Positions 6,391 through 16,096 are shown, counted from the stretch's first letter. The stretch is 34,862 bases of DNA from CAYOMP01 sp964405075 (GCA_964405075.1 CAYOMP010000015.1:1-34862), one strand, 5' to 3'. Notes: generated from the letters alone by a model not told the origin. Program-made: numbers and translations.

Positions 6391-9179
6391 TACAAGCTTG
6401 CGAGTCCCTTTTCTATCTTCTGTAAAAATTCCTGATATTCCTTTAGAAAACTATCATGCTCTTGTTGTACATAATCCAAACGTTCTTCTTTAACAGCCAT
6501 TTCCATGGCCTTGGCATGCTCTGATAATTTGTTTGCTCCAATGGAAAGAGAGGTGCTCTTTAGGGAATGCATACAAATACCATACTGTTTCCAATCCTGC
6601 TGTTCATAAGCTTCTAGAATAAGTGAAGTTCTATCATTATCAAGGCTTGTTTTTAACATTTCCAGATAGAGATTTTCACTATCTCCACAGTACATCAGTC
6701 CGGTTTTTGTATCAAGAAAATCGAAGACTGTAAATAAATCAGGTGAAGTGGTTACGTTATGTTTTTCCTCTTTTTCTATTTCTTCTACCTTCTCTACACT
6801 TTTTTCCTTCGCAAGAAGCGGTACTTCTTCCGAATCCAATATGTACTCTTTAGGAAGATACTTTCTAATAATATCCTGCAATTGTTTTCTCTGAACCGGT
6901 TTTGATAAATAATCAGAAAAACCTTCTTGTACATATTTTTCACGAATGCCCACAATGGCATTAGCAGTCAGCATAATGACCGGTGTTTCTGTATTTTGGT
7001 TATCTTTCAGTTGTTTCATTGCTTTGAAGGTTTCTAAACCATCCATCTGTGGCATCATATGATCCAGAAATATTATATGATATTTCTTAGTGCGAACCAT
7101 TTCAAGAGCCTCATAGCCACTGGATACCGTATCAATTTGTATTTGTGTTTGTTTCAACAATCCGCAGAATACTTTTAAATTCATATCCACATCATCCACA
7201 ACCAGTATCTTACCTTCCGGAGCAATCAAAGTTTCTTTGGTTTGTGGCATTTCATGTATTAAGGTGTCCATTTTAAGAGAAAAATTACCTACCGGAGAAT
7301 CATCAACAATATGTTGTGGAAACTCTACTTTGAATATAGAACCCTTTCCGTATTCGCTATCTACTGAGATGGATCCCTGCATTAAATTAACGATCTGCTT
7401 GGTGATTGAAAGTCCCAGACCGGTTCCTTCAATGTTTCGATTTCTTTTTTCATCTACTCTTTGGAAAGAATCAAACAACTTTTCACAATTTTCTTTTGTA
7501 ATACCGATCCCGGTATCTTGTACGCTTATCTGCAGCAGTAACTGATTGTCTTCCAGACGTTTACCTTGTACGGACATACGAATACTGCCTTCTTTGGTAT
7601 ATTTCACAGCATTTGTTAGTAAATTCACTAAGACCTGGCGCAAACGCACTTCATCACCGTGCAATTTACATGGGAGCGTAGCATCATTTTCCAGAATGAA
7701 TTCCAGTCCTTTTTCCTCTGCCCTCTTGGCAACCATATTATACGAATCTGAAATAAGCTGAGATAAGTCGTAGTTCACGGGAAGAATTTCCATCTTACCG
7801 GATTCAATTTTTGAAAAATCAAGGATATCATTAATTAAGGATAAAAGAGTTTTACCGGCATTATGAATATCCGTTGCATATTCTAAAACATTGGGTTCCT
7901 TGCTTTCCTGCAAAATCATTTCATCCATACCGAGAACTGCATTGATGGGAGTGCGGATTTCGTGGGACATGTTTGCTAAAAATTGAGCCTTGGCTTCATT
8001 AGCATAGATTGCCTGTTGCTTTTCATTTTCCATGTGAAGAATATCACGTACGGTATCAATACAGGAGATGACAAGCAGAAAAATCATTCCCAGTGCAATC
8101 ATGATACCACTGGAATTGGCTATTCTTTGAAAATAAAGTACCAGCTGTATCACACTTGCCGTAGCTGCACCAAGCACACCGATAGCAACTAATTTGTACT
8201 GAACAATATGTCCTTTTATGCAATCCATTATACAGGTAACAATAATTAATAAAATAGAGATGCCGCAAAATCCGGCGAATACGGCAATACTATCGGAAAA
8301 GTCAACTAAATTCAAAAACTGTAAGGTGATGCACACAACAATATCCAGAGCTACCAATGCGCAAATGACAACATATAATACGTTGTACCTTCTTTTCTGT
8401 ACCTCATTCATATATATCAAAAATGGAAAAGGTAGCAGCATGACCATTATAAAGGCCATGTCATTTACGATGGAAATATTAGGGAATAACAACTGTCGGA
8501 AAACAGAGTCGGCTATCATCCAGAATGCGGCAAAGGTGACTGCCCAACCAAGGTATTCCAACTCTAAGGGTTTATGATAACAGAAGCGCAAAACCCAACT
8601 GCCCAAAATGCTGATAATTCCTAAAATCAGCAGCAAGATTGCAATAATCAGTTCATCGCCTCTTTCTTTGAATTGATGGCTCCAAATTCCCATAATATCG
8701 CCATAAAAAATTTGCTGTAAATTCCCGCTATAGGCTGTGTCTGTCTGATAAGTTACACGAAGAGTTTTTCCACCATCCCCTTCCTTTATTTTCAGAAAGA
8801 CATATGCTCCCGGACTGGAATGACCAAAGAGTCTGCTTTTTTCAGTGGAATAGCTTTGACGTAATTCATTATCTACATAAAGCTCCATATCCTGACGGTT
8901 ACTTCTAAAACAAAGAAACAGATTTTCTCTTATATCTTCAGGTAAAACCGTTTCCACAGTGACTATTTCATTTCGGTCAGCCGGATAAATTCCCGGAATT
9001 TTAATATCCATTGTGGTACCATCCTGGCGTATCATTTTCCAAGGTGCTTCAAACAATTCAAAATGAGTATCATTCTTGACTTCCTTAGGAAGAATAAATT
9101 CCCCTAATATAAAAAAAATTGCTACAAAAAAAATAATAAAGCGGAACAACCACTTTAATAAATCCATCTTCTTATTCAT
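6390..9179 (-). CDS. Hybrid sensor histidine kinase with REC and HPt domains
   Basis: 929 residues from the ATG at 9177-9179, with GGAG 6 nt before it. The longer frame would begin at the -10 region. After an N-terminal membrane segment (residues 13-27), about 150 extracellular residues form a jelly-roll-like sensor of the 7TMR-DISM type, followed by about seven membrane spans (residues 175-375). Then come HisKA with SHEIRTP (His406), HATPase_c (N-box NLLTNAVKY, DTGIGI, GTGLGL), a receiver with VVDDVD and phospho-acceptor Asp706 in FLDHMMPQMDG, LTANA and SKPV, and a C-terminal HPt with His871 in HSLKSTS. All phosphorelay residues are present. No response regulator with an output domain is adjacent, so its partner is elsewhere. 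The neighbouring spoIIID raises, but does not show, a link to sporulation. Confidence 0.93.
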   Translation of the reverse strand: MNKKMDLLKWLFRFIIFFVAIFFILGEFILPKEVKNDTHFELFEAPWKMIRQDGTTMDIKIPGIYPADRNEIVTVETVLPEDIRENLFLCFRSNRQDMELYVDNELRQSYSTEKSRLFGHSSPGAYVFLKIKEGDGGKTLRVTYQTDTAYSGNLQQIFYGDIMGIWSHQFKERGDELIIAILLLILGIISILGSWVLRFCYHKPLELEYLGWAVTFAAFWMIADSVFRQLLFPNISIVNDMAFIMVMLLPFPFLIYMNEVQKRRYNVLYVVICALVALDIVVCITLQFLNLVDFSDSIAVFAGFCGISILLIIVTCIMDCIKGHIVQYKLVAIGVLGAATASVIQLVLYFQRIANSSGIMIALGMIFLLVISCIDTVRDILHMENEKQQAIYANEAKAQFLANMSHEIRTPINAVLGMDEMILQESKEPNVLEYATDIHNAGKTLLSLINDILDFSKIESGKMEILPVNYDLSQLISDSYNMVAKRAEEKGLEFILENDATLPCKLHGDEVRLRQVLVNLLTNAVKYTKEGSIRMSVQGKRLEDNQLLLQISVQDTGIGITKENCEKLFDSFQRVDEKRNRNIEGTGLGLSITKQIVNLMQGSISVDSEYGKGSIFKVEFPQHIVDDSPVGNFSLKMDTLIHEMPQTKETLIAPEGKILVVDDVDMNLKVFCGLLKQTQIQIDTVSSGYEALEMVRTKKYHIIFLDHMMPQMDGLETFKAMKQLKDNQNTETPVIMLTANAIVGIREKYVQEGFSDYLSKPVQRKQLQDIIRKYLPKEYILDSEEVPLLAKEKSVEKVEEIEKEEKHNVTTSPDLFTVFDFLDTKTGLMYCGDSENLYLEMLKTSLDNDRTSLILEAYEQQDWKQYGICMHSLKSTSLSIGANKLSEHAKAMEMAVKEERLDYVQQEHDSFLKEYQEFLQKIEKGLASL

Positions 9180-9218
9180 ATTAGCTCCATTCCCAGTACA
9201 TTTTTGTACGAACAGATT

Positions 9219-9311
9219 ATGTTTGCAAACATCTAATATTGTACTTATGTTTTTTATAGTTAAAACGTGTAATATTGGAGTCATTATAGCAAAATATTGT
9301 TAGTTTTGCAA
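9219..9311 (-). promoter_or_regulatory. Promoter and palindrome upstream of the hybrid kinase
   Basis: Minus strand TTGCAA (9306-9311), 17 bp, TATAAT (9283-9288). In the leader is a perfect 14-bp palindrome ATGTTTGCAAACAT (9219-9232), and nearer the gene a GTACA-TGTAC hairpin (9196-9209). The palindrome is a candidate operator. Confidence 0.6.
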
Positions 9312-9431
9312 TATTTGGGATTGGGTATCGGTTATGCGGTTATGCACGTTATGCAACAGGTGGAACGTGAAAAAAAATGATCTGAATGCAAATATTAGAG
9401 ACTATTTACCAAAGGACTTTCCTATGATATC

Positions 9432-9458
9432 AAAAACCTCAAGTCGTTAGACTTGAGG
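9432..9458 (-). terminator. Terminator of the deacetylase gene
   Basis: CCTCAAGTC (9437-9445) pairs with GACTTGAGG (9450-9458), loop 4 nt, followed on the minus strand by five T. It lies 6 nt after the deacetylase stop codon. Confidence 0.85.
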
Positions 9459-9464
9459 CTCTGA

Positions 9465-10304
9465 CTAACCGATTTTTAGGGTCTCTCCCGGCTTTATACT
9501 ATACTCTTTTTCATTTAAGAAAAACCATAACTCATACGCTGTAGGATTTGAAACAATGCTACCGTCCATGCTAAACAATAGCTTCTTAAATGCATCCTGA
9601 TAATCATATATTTCAATATTGGTTGCATACCAGATATCATCACATGCTGCCATAAATTTTACAAATTTTTCAATCACTTCCCAGTTATTATTTGCTTCGA
9701 ATTCATAACTATGTCCCCATAAGTAAAACATCCAAGGTCTTCCCCATGAGCTCTCTTCAACAAATCTATGTGCAAGATTCATAAGCTCTGGATCATCATG
9801 ATGACATGTTGCCGGAAGTCTCATCCAATCATTTGGCATATTAAAATCATGGCTAGACTCAACCGTTCTGGAATATACAATTCCTACACTTTTCATACTA
9901 TCTACTACTTCATCATTATAAGTACCAAATGGATATGCCATACCTCTCACAATTTTTCCGAACTGTTTTTCTAAATTCTGACGATCATCCATTAATTCCT
10001 TGGTACACATATTTGTAGGCATATGGTCAAGCCATGGATGTGTCGCACCATGAACTGCTACTTCAATTCCTTCTTGTGCATAAAGCTCTGATACCTGTTT
10101 TTCACTCATTCTTCTATGAATTTGACCTTCTGGATAAACAGTTCCTTCCGGTGCATATTCACTACTATTCAAATTGAAAGTTGCTCTCATACCATACTTT
10201 TTGAATAGCTCAATCAGTCTGGCATCCTGCTCTACTCCATCATCATAGCTGAATGTTAATGCTCGCATCTTTCCACCTGGAAATCTCATAAATACCTGTG
10301 CCAT
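9465..10304 (-). CDS. NodB-type polysaccharide deacetylase family protein
   Basis: 279 residues, no signal peptide, so probably cytoplasmic. The NodB fold is recognisable: motif 1 TFSYDDG with Asp21/Asp22 and motif 2 HGATH with metal-ligand His85 and His89. Later parts include RGMAYPFGTYND and the WGHSYEF segment. Family members remove N- or O-acetyl groups from sugars using a divalent metal. Because the protein appears intracellular and is encoded 59 nt downstream of a large glycoside hydrolase that also lacks a signal, I infer that it acts on an imported oligosaccharide rather than on peptidoglycan. AGAGG lies about 6 nt before the ATG. The two genes probably form one operon ending at 9432. 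Confidence 0.85.
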   Translation of the reverse strand: MAQVFMRFPGGKMRALTFSYDDGVEQDARLIELFKKYGMRATFNLNSSEYAPEGTVYPEGQIHRRMSEKQVSELYAQEGIEVAVHGATHPWLDHMPTNMCTKELMDDRQNLEKQFGKIVRGMAYPFGTYNDEVVDSMKSVGIVYSRTVESSHDFNMPNDWMRLPATCHHDDPELMNLAHRFVEESSWGRPWMFYLWGHSYEFEANNNWEVIEKFVKFMAACDDIWYATNIEIYDYQDAFKKLLFSMDGSIVSNPTAYELWFFLNEKEYSIKPGETLKIG

Positions 10305-10363
10305 TTTCTACCTCTCTTTCAGTGCACTAGTCATGTGCAACTACTTTCTTATAAAATATATAT

Positions 10364-13300
10364 CTATATCTCTACTACCGCATGCTTATCATAATCAAAA
10401 AATGTTCCATCCATCATATTCGACAAAGTATTTGTAACCTTTATTTCCACCTGATTTTTACCTTTTTTCCACACTTTGTTATTGCATTTCCAAATATATG
10501 GAGCATATATTCTAGTTCCTAATGATTGACCATTTACTATTACTTCAAATCCAAAATAGAGTTCTTTTCCTAAACTCAAACTTACAACTCCATTCTTAAA
10601 TTTGTCCATTTCTAATATTTGGTTTTCATTCAGTTCCACTGTAGTTGTTAACGAATATTCTCCACTATAATAAGGTATTCCTTCTATGTATGACGAATTA
10701 TACGTAACATCCGTTGGCATAGCACCAATTCGTGCCTGCCTATTTTCGTCAAAGTATACTCCAAAATCTCCATATAGATATAGCGGATCTCTTATTCCAT
10801 TCTCACTTTTTTCTATATCTATCTCACACTCAATACTATTAACCCCTTGATTAATCCATTCCCCAATATCTAAAAGTATGTTCTCATGATCATTAACGAA
10901 TTGTTTCTTCCAATTAGCTGACTTTACTTTCTTACCATTAATCAGCATAGTATAATTACCACTTACTGCACCCTTATCCATTAACAAATGAATGTTTTGA
11001 GGAATTACATCCACAGTAAAGTTCTGTCTATAATATGCTTTAAGAGGATATTGAATATTCATTTTTCTAGGTACTCCAAAGCTATCCAGGAATTCAATAT
11101 TGTCGCCTGTCAGCAAATTGTTTTCCACACACTGTTCTACAAAGGTTTTCACTTCTACTCTTTTCCAATTAACTCTATCAAGGGACATTTCCCAATAAGG
11201 TAATCTATATATATTATTACCGTGCAGTGTTAATGGAAGCTGTTTGTTCATATCAATTTCTATTTTAAACACTTCTTCTCCAGACATATGATATTTATCA
11301 CAGCTATCCTTATCAAATGCAATGCTAAGTAACATACTTTCATATGGCAACAATCTAATCTGACTTTCCATACAATTATCGTACTTCTCGCCCGTTGCTA
11401 TATCATACTTTCCGATAATCATATTTTTGCCTGCATTATCTTTATTTCCATACAAAGTCATATCAATAACTTCTTTTCCTTGATTTGCCACAAATAATAC
11501 ATAGTTACCATCTGCCTCATAACGCAGTGTACTAACCACATTTTTCTTAGCTTCAGCCGACATCTGAATGTTAATTGGCAGGTCAGCCCTTTCTCGACAC
11601 CAGCCTATCCATTCACTATTATTAGTATTTCTAACACCATCTGGCATTTCAATGTGTTTAACATTGTCATTTGATTCGTCCACGAAAAAACTACTCCAGG
11701 TTTCTAGTGGATTATTATCTTCGTCAATTACCTTATCCGGTAGTCTGCCAAGAGATAGCAATTTTCCACCTTGTTTAACAAATTCTTTGATTTTATCCAC
11801 AGCAAAATGTTCGATACACACATTGGGTGGAATAATTAAAACGCTATATCGCCCCTTACCTATACATATTTCACCATTTTTAATAACACTTTCCGCTAAA
11901 ATTTCCGTATCTAAATGGTCGTAATCAATCTGTTCAAATAGTAAGCTTTTGCATATATATGCCCAATCATCCCTTATACTATCGCACAATTCCTTCTCTT
12001 CTTGAGATTCTCCCGAATACTGAAACTGTGAAAAAGGCTGTGAAATACATGTCCATAATGATGCCACTGGATCTAACACTGCCACTTTGATAATTGCTTC
12101 TGTATTCGTGACCATCGCCGACAATCTTGCAACATAATCCGCTAATTGTTTATAATGCTTCCAATGCGGATTTTGTAAAAAATGTGATGGTGGAGCATCA
12201 TGCTTAGTTATTCCATTTATAGTCATATAAAAAGCATGAAAATTATAAAGATTAATTCCTGATGCTGCTAATCTGTCTACCATCCATTTAGCATCTTGCA
12301 AAGTCATACTCCACCCCACACTGTGAAAACTCTCTATCATGGCATAGTCTCTTTCCAGCTGTCTTTGTAATGAACTTACTGCTTTTGCATTAGCTCTATA
12401 ATGATGTATATACTGATCATATATCCATTCAAGAGACTGTCCCAACTTTTCATGACAAGTGTCTCCTCCTACTATTGTAGAATACCTCTGGGTTGTCATT
12501 CTCATAGATGGTACTTCTGTTGCATAGTACAAATTCTTGCTGCCACACCAATCAGCCACCTGCTTATGATAACTTTCTACAAATAACTCATGAATTGTTC
12601 TATATAAATCATATCTGATTTTCCAAGCATTAGGATACTCGCTATCATGCATAGCTGCCAAATGCTCTAATATGCTGTATCCATTCTTTTTCTCAAAAAA
12701 ATCAATAACCTCACCCGACCAGGGGATTGGACTTAGAAGCCCTACTTCATCAGAAAAGAAACCTTTTATATAATTTCCAAAATTCTTTCCCACATTTTTA
12801 TAATATTTCTCATGTGTGGTATTCAAAAATGTTTTTACAGCTTCTTTATTGCAAGGGTCAAAAAATCCTCCAAAATATTTAAAATCCCCTAACTTTTCTT
12901 CCATATAGACAATAATTTTCCATCTGCCTTCTGCAAGATTTATTTCGAATACTCGATGTGGCTCCGCCGAAAAAAAACGCTTTCTGTTATACTTAGTCAA
13001 ACCAGTGGTTTGATATATTTGGGTAGTCTGCAAATTTCCAGCCTCATCAGAAATATCAATTCCTTTATCATATTCTATTCTTCCATCTTTACTTACCGGA
13101 AATGCCTTGGCATATAATACTTTTGCAAAAGGCAATTCATATTGTTTATTAACAGGCCCTTCTTCATCAAATGTATAATGTGTCAATATCTTATGTTCTG
13201 CCTCCGGATGAGCCAATAACACTTCTCCACCGCTCATACCACTAGGATAAGGATACTCATCATATAACCACGCCTCCATACCTTCCTTCTTTGCTTTTTC

Positions 13301-13507
13301 ACAAGCATAATCTACTAATTCAAACCACTTTTTAGAAAGATACGCAACCGATTGCCCTTGTCTAGGACATATAAATACACCACCAATTCCCTTTTCACTC
13401 ATCTCTTCTATTTGATAGTCTATTATTTCTTTTGTTATTTCACCATTCCAAAACCAAAATGGTTTGATTCTGTATTTAGCTGATGGTTCACTAAAATCCT
13501 TAATCAT
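10364..13507 (-). CDS. GH106-like glycoside hydrolase
   Basis: 1047 residues, no signal peptide. The N-terminal pattern KPFWFWNGEITKEIIDYQIE, the following EMSEKGIGGVFICPRQG and the YDEYPYPSG segment near residue 83 are characteristic of the GH106/alpha-L-rhamnosidase-like glycosyl hydrolases of gut bacteria. FFSDEVG near residue 251 resembles the acid-containing strand of the TIM-like barrel. The C-terminal part has beta-rich, sugar-binding-like segments (GNYTMLINGKKV, WKKGKNQVEIKVTNT). It would cleave a terminal deoxysugar or related residue from plant or microbial polysaccharide fragments in the cytoplasm; the substrate is not deducible. The start follows AGGGG. It probably shares a transcript with the downstream deacetylase. 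No transporter or regulator gene is nearby. Confidence 0.75.
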   Translation of the reverse strand: MIKDFSEPSAKYRIKPFWFWNGEITKEIIDYQIEEMSEKGIGGVFICPRQGQSVAYLSKKWFELVDYACEKAKKEGMEAWLYDEYPYPSGMSGGEVLLAHPEAEHKILTHYTFDEEGPVNKQYELPFAKVLYAKAFPVSKDGRIEYDKGIDISDEAGNLQTTQIYQTTGLTKYNRKRFFSAEPHRVFEINLAEGRWKIIVYMEEKLGDFKYFGGFFDPCNKEAVKTFLNTTHEKYYKNVGKNFGNYIKGFFSDEVGLLSPIPWSGEVIDFFEKKNGYSILEHLAAMHDSEYPNAWKIRYDLYRTIHELFVESYHKQVADWCGSKNLYYATEVPSMRMTTQRYSTIVGGDTCHEKLGQSLEWIYDQYIHHYRANAKAVSSLQRQLERDYAMIESFHSVGWSMTLQDAKWMVDRLAASGINLYNFHAFYMTINGITKHDAPPSHFLQNPHWKHYKQLADYVARLSAMVTNTEAIIKVAVLDPVASLWTCISQPFSQFQYSGESQEEKELCDSIRDDWAYICKSLLFEQIDYDHLDTEILAESVIKNGEICIGKGRYSVLIIPPNVCIEHFAVDKIKEFVKQGGKLLSLGRLPDKVIDEDNNPLETWSSFFVDESNDNVKHIEMPDGVRNTNNSEWIGWCRERADLPINIQMSAEAKKNVVSTLRYEADGNYVLFVANQGKEVIDMTLYGNKDNAGKNMIIGKYDIATGEKYDNCMESQIRLLPYESMLLSIAFDKDSCDKYHMSGEEVFKIEIDMNKQLPLTLHGNNIYRLPYWEMSLDRVNWKRVEVKTFVEQCVENNLLTGDNIEFLDSFGVPRKMNIQYPLKAYYRQNFTVDVIPQNIHLLMDKGAVSGNYTMLINGKKVKSANWKKQFVNDHENILLDIGEWINQGVNSIECEIDIEKSENGIRDPLYLYGDFGVYFDENRQARIGAMPTDVTYNSSYIEGIPYYSGEYSLTTTVELNENQILEMDKFKNGVVSLSLGKELYFGFEVIVNGQSLGTRIYAPYIWKCNNKVWKKGKNQVEIKVTNTLSNMMDGTFFDYDKHAVVEI

Positions 13508-13616
13508 ATATTTCCCCTACCTTCATAAACCTTTCTAAAATTTTACAAACACAATACATCTATGCATTAATCTAACATAATTTCTATTAAATCACCATCT
13601 AATTTTCTATTTATGT

Positions 13617-13654
13617 AAAAAAAGAATGTTCCCTCATAGAAACATCCTTTTTTA
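13617..13654. terminator. Bidirectional terminator after the acyltransferase gene
   Basis: GAATGTT (13624-13630) pairs with AACATCC (13641-13647). Seven A precede the stem and seven T follow it, so it works on either strand. It separates the acyltransferase from the glycoside hydrolase unit. Confidence 0.75.
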
Positions 13655-13656
13655 TT

Positions 13657-14727
13657 CTATTTCTTTATTCCAAGTATACACCATCTTAAGAAAGGTATTC
13701 GGCTTATAATCTCATTTAATACAAATGCACCTATAAATGATGCCAAGCCTGCAACTAAATAATATCCTAAAACAGGCATTGAAATTTCTAATTGTTTTAA
13801 ATAGTACGCAACAACAGCTAATGGTAAGTAGTGAAAAATGTATAATCCCCAAGACTTTTGCCCCATAAATTTTGCAAACTCAGAAGTCTTATTTGCCCAT
13901 TTTTTCATACATGCTAATATGGCAAGTATTGCAATCCAACAATATACACATGCCAATGGACTATTAATTACAGGTTCCATTGCATAATTTTTTCCAAAAT
14001 TAAGATATGTATAACTTCCTCCGAGAACTACAGCAATTATTAACCACAAATACCAATATTTTGCTAACTTATCAATTATATCCTCATAGTAAAATATATA
14101 GTACCCAACTAAAAACATAAAACCATATATTCCAAATCTATATACTGTAATCATTGGGGTATTTAAAACTTGTGCCGCCAAATATACTAATGGAGTCATA
14201 ATTAATAATACCCATATTGGACACTTACTACATATTGATGATAGTCTGTCTTTTTCTATTTTTCTAACCAATATTAGCAACATTGATAAAACCCACAGAA
14301 CCTGTATATACCACAAAACACCTATTCCTGACAGTGACATAATAATCCAGTTAACAACCTTTGGTACCTGTTCTAACTGCATAGTTTCAGATGCATTTGA
14401 AATTTGCATATTATAATAACCTAATACCCATCCAAATACTAATACTCCTATAGTTGAAGGCACTAATAGTTTTCTTGTCCTTGTTTTTATAAATTCCTTT
14501 TCCGTATGATTGTCTAAGTATAATCTTGCACTTATCCCGGATACAACAAATAGTAATGCCATAAACCACGGATAGACAATATACTGAAAGGCATCTTGAT
14601 ATTGAACCTTAGAAAAACCGCCAATCACCCCGTTTGGTTGAACCCCATTATAAATATAAATAACATGGTAAATAACTACTAATGCAACTGTAATCCAGCG
14701 TATGTTATCTAAATAGTATCTTCTCAT
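13657..14727 (-). CDS. Acyltransferase-3 family membrane protein
   Basis: 356 residues from the ATG at 14725-14727, preceded by GGAGAAGGTGG. The frame extends to 14793 but has no ribosome binding site there. The start RRYYLDNIRWITVALVVIYH carries the family's N-terminal D-x-x-R-W and catalytic-type His in the first span. About ten membrane segments follow, with FVVSGISARLYL and the late YIFHYLPL also typical. Family members O-acylate exported glycans, peptidoglycan or osmoregulated glucans at the membrane. The closest flavour is the MdoC-like branch. The substrate cannot be told from context. It is monocistronic, with a terminator right after it. Confidence 0.85.
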   Translation of the reverse strand: MRRYYLDNIRWITVALVVIYHVIYIYNGVQPNGVIGGFSKVQYQDAFQYIVYPWFMALLFVVSGISARLYLDNHTEKEFIKTRTRKLLVPSTIGVLVFGWVLGYYNMQISNASETMQLEQVPKVVNWIIMSLSGIGVLWYIQVLWVLSMLLILVRKIEKDRLSSICSKCPIWVLLIMTPLVYLAAQVLNTPMITVYRFGIYGFMFLVGYYIFYYEDIIDKLAKYWYLWLIIAVVLGGSYTYLNFGKNYAMEPVINSPLACVYCWIAILAILACMKKWANKTSEFAKFMGQKSWGLYIFHYLPLAVVAYYLKQLEISMPVLGYYLVAGLASFIGAFVLNEIISRIPFLRWCILGIKK

Positions 14728-14858
14728 TTTTCCACCTTCTCCTACTTTTCTTACATTTCTAACATTTATTATATATGTTTTTTCAAAAAACACTAGCGAA
14801 TTTATTTAACACATTTTATGCTTTTTGTTAAAAATAGTTGCATCGTTCAGTATTTTTA

Positions 14859-15464
14859 TCAATCCTTTGACATTTGCAATTCTAAAATCTCTTTTATATT
14901 AAAAAACTCATTTTCATATGCCGGATGAAATGAACGTAGTTCACTAATCACATACTCTCTTGGAAATTTCATTAAAAATAGCTGTTCTTTATAAATCGCA
15001 TCTATATATTGCGCAATCATATCAATGCCTTCTAATTCCATATCCAAGTTAAATATTGGATAATCCATAGTTATGATATTTTCCGTTGGTGCGAATCTGG
15101 CATCATAATGTATGAAAAATCCGGGTATTGCTTTTTCCACCGTGTCTCTGTAATTCCTATTTTCATAATGATCAAAAAACCCCATTAAATCATTATATTT
15201 TTCCTTAGTTTTTATTACTTTTTCCACTACAGCCTCAAACCCGCGTCGATATACTTCCTCTACTGGTAGTACATTACTGGTTATCAGATTACGCTCCCCA
15301 ACTTCAAAATGTTCAATGCTGTATATTATTGCCCCCATTAATTGCCTTGCCTTTTCATAAGTTACAGAACTGCTTTCGTTTGAAGTATATTTCGCAACCA
15401 TTTTTTTCACCAATGGTAGTAATTCTTCCATTTCATACATATTAACTACTTCACATTTTTTCAT
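14859..15464 (-). CDS. DUF6179 family protein
   Basis: 201 residues, soluble, acidic and helical, without recognisable catalytic motifs. The start ATG at 15462-15464 lies inside the last codons of the upstream gene, a 14-nt overlap that implies translational coupling; the upstream GGGAGG lies rather far (14 nt) away. I recognise the sequence (SVTYEKARQLMGAIIYSIEH near the start, FPREYVISELRSFHPAYENE near the end) as DUF6179, a clostridial family of unknown function usually found next to DUF6323. Conserved pairing suggests that the two proteins form a complex. Confidence 0.75.
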   Translation of the reverse strand: MKKCEVVNMYEMEELLPLVKKMVAKYTSNESSSVTYEKARQLMGAIIYSIEHFEVGERNLITSNVLPVEEVYRRGFEAVVEKVIKTKEKYNDLMGFFDHYENRNYRDTVEKAIPGFFIHYDARFAPTENIITMDYPIFNLDMELEGIDMIAQYIDAIYKEQLFLMKFPREYVISELRSFHPAYENEFFNIKEILELQMSKD

Positions 15465-15915
15465 CTGTTCTTTTATACCTCCCTAGAAAATGGCGAGTAT
15501 TGGCACGAATATTTCTTGCAAACTTTTCTAAATATGTTTCTTCCAGATACTCTAAAGACCCCTGACATTCTCCATCGAATGCCTCCCTCATAATTTCTAA
15601 TAACTCATCATCTGACACCTCATCCATTGCCTCATTTTTGTATATATAGAAAATATCCTGTAATCTAACTATTGTTTCTACATAATTTCCCTGATAAATA
15701 TAATTTGAATCACAAAACGCATAAATAAGCTTTTCAACAATCCCTTCCCCGAATTCCACTCTTTGCTGCTCCATTAGACTTTCTTTTCGATTAACAATTA
15801 GCATCTGGACATCTTGGTCTGTTAAACATAATCCGAATTTTTCAACATACTCATTAGTCTTTTTTATTGCTTCCACTTGTTTCTTTTCAAAAAAAGCATA
15901 CATTAAATCATCCAT
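15451..15915 (-). CDS. DUF6323 family protein
   Basis: 154 residues from the ATG at 15913-15915. A TTG one codon upstream is also open, but the ATG is better placed after GGAGAGGG. The protein is soluble and helical with charged segments (EYVEKFGLCLTDQDVQMLIV, then RKESLMEQQRVEFGEGIVEK), typical of DUF6323. There are no membrane spans and no metal or nucleotide motifs. It is first gene of a two-gene operon with DUF6179, and divergent from the DtxR-type regulator, with which it shares a short promoter region. Function unknown; a link to metal status is only a guess from position. Confidence 0.75.
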   Translation of the reverse strand: MDDLMYAFFEKKQVEAIKKTNEYVEKFGLCLTDQDVQMLIVNRKESLMEQQRVEFGEGIVEKLIYAFCDSNYIYQGNYVETIVRLQDIFYIYKNEAMDEVSDDELLEIMREAFDGECQGSLEYLEETYLEKFARNIRANTRHFLGRYKRTDEKM

Positions 15916-15947
15916 CAAAAACCCTCTCCTCTCACTATGATTTGATG

Positions 15948-16008
15948 ATTATACTGCCCTGCAAATACCATTACAAGTCTTGAAAAAAGTCCCATTTTGT
16001 GGTAATAT
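15948..16008. promoter_or_regulatory. Divergent promoters for DUF6323/6179 and the DtxR-type gene
   Basis: Minus strand: TTGTAA (15971-15976), 17 bp, TATAAT (15948-15953). Plus strand: TTGAAA (15980-15985), 17 bp, TAATAT (16003-16008). The two -35 boxes are 3 bp apart, so a regulator bound here could affect both genes. Confidence 0.65.
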
Positions 16009-16018
16009 GAATATACAG

Positions 16019-16066
16019 AAAAAGAGAAAATGATGCATTTTTATCATCCTTTTCTCTTTTTTATTT
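16019..16066 (+). terminator. Intrinsic terminator in the leader of the DtxR-type gene
   Basis: AAAGAGAAAA-T-GATG (16021-16035) pairs with CATC-C-TTTTCTCTTT, followed by TTTTTTATTT. It begins just after the predicted transcription start (about 16015) and ends about 30 nt before the start codon. No plus-strand gene lies upstream, so it is positioned as an attenuator. Confidence 0.6.
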
Positions 16067-16096
16067 ACGTAAGAAATCATAAACAGGAGGTATTGT

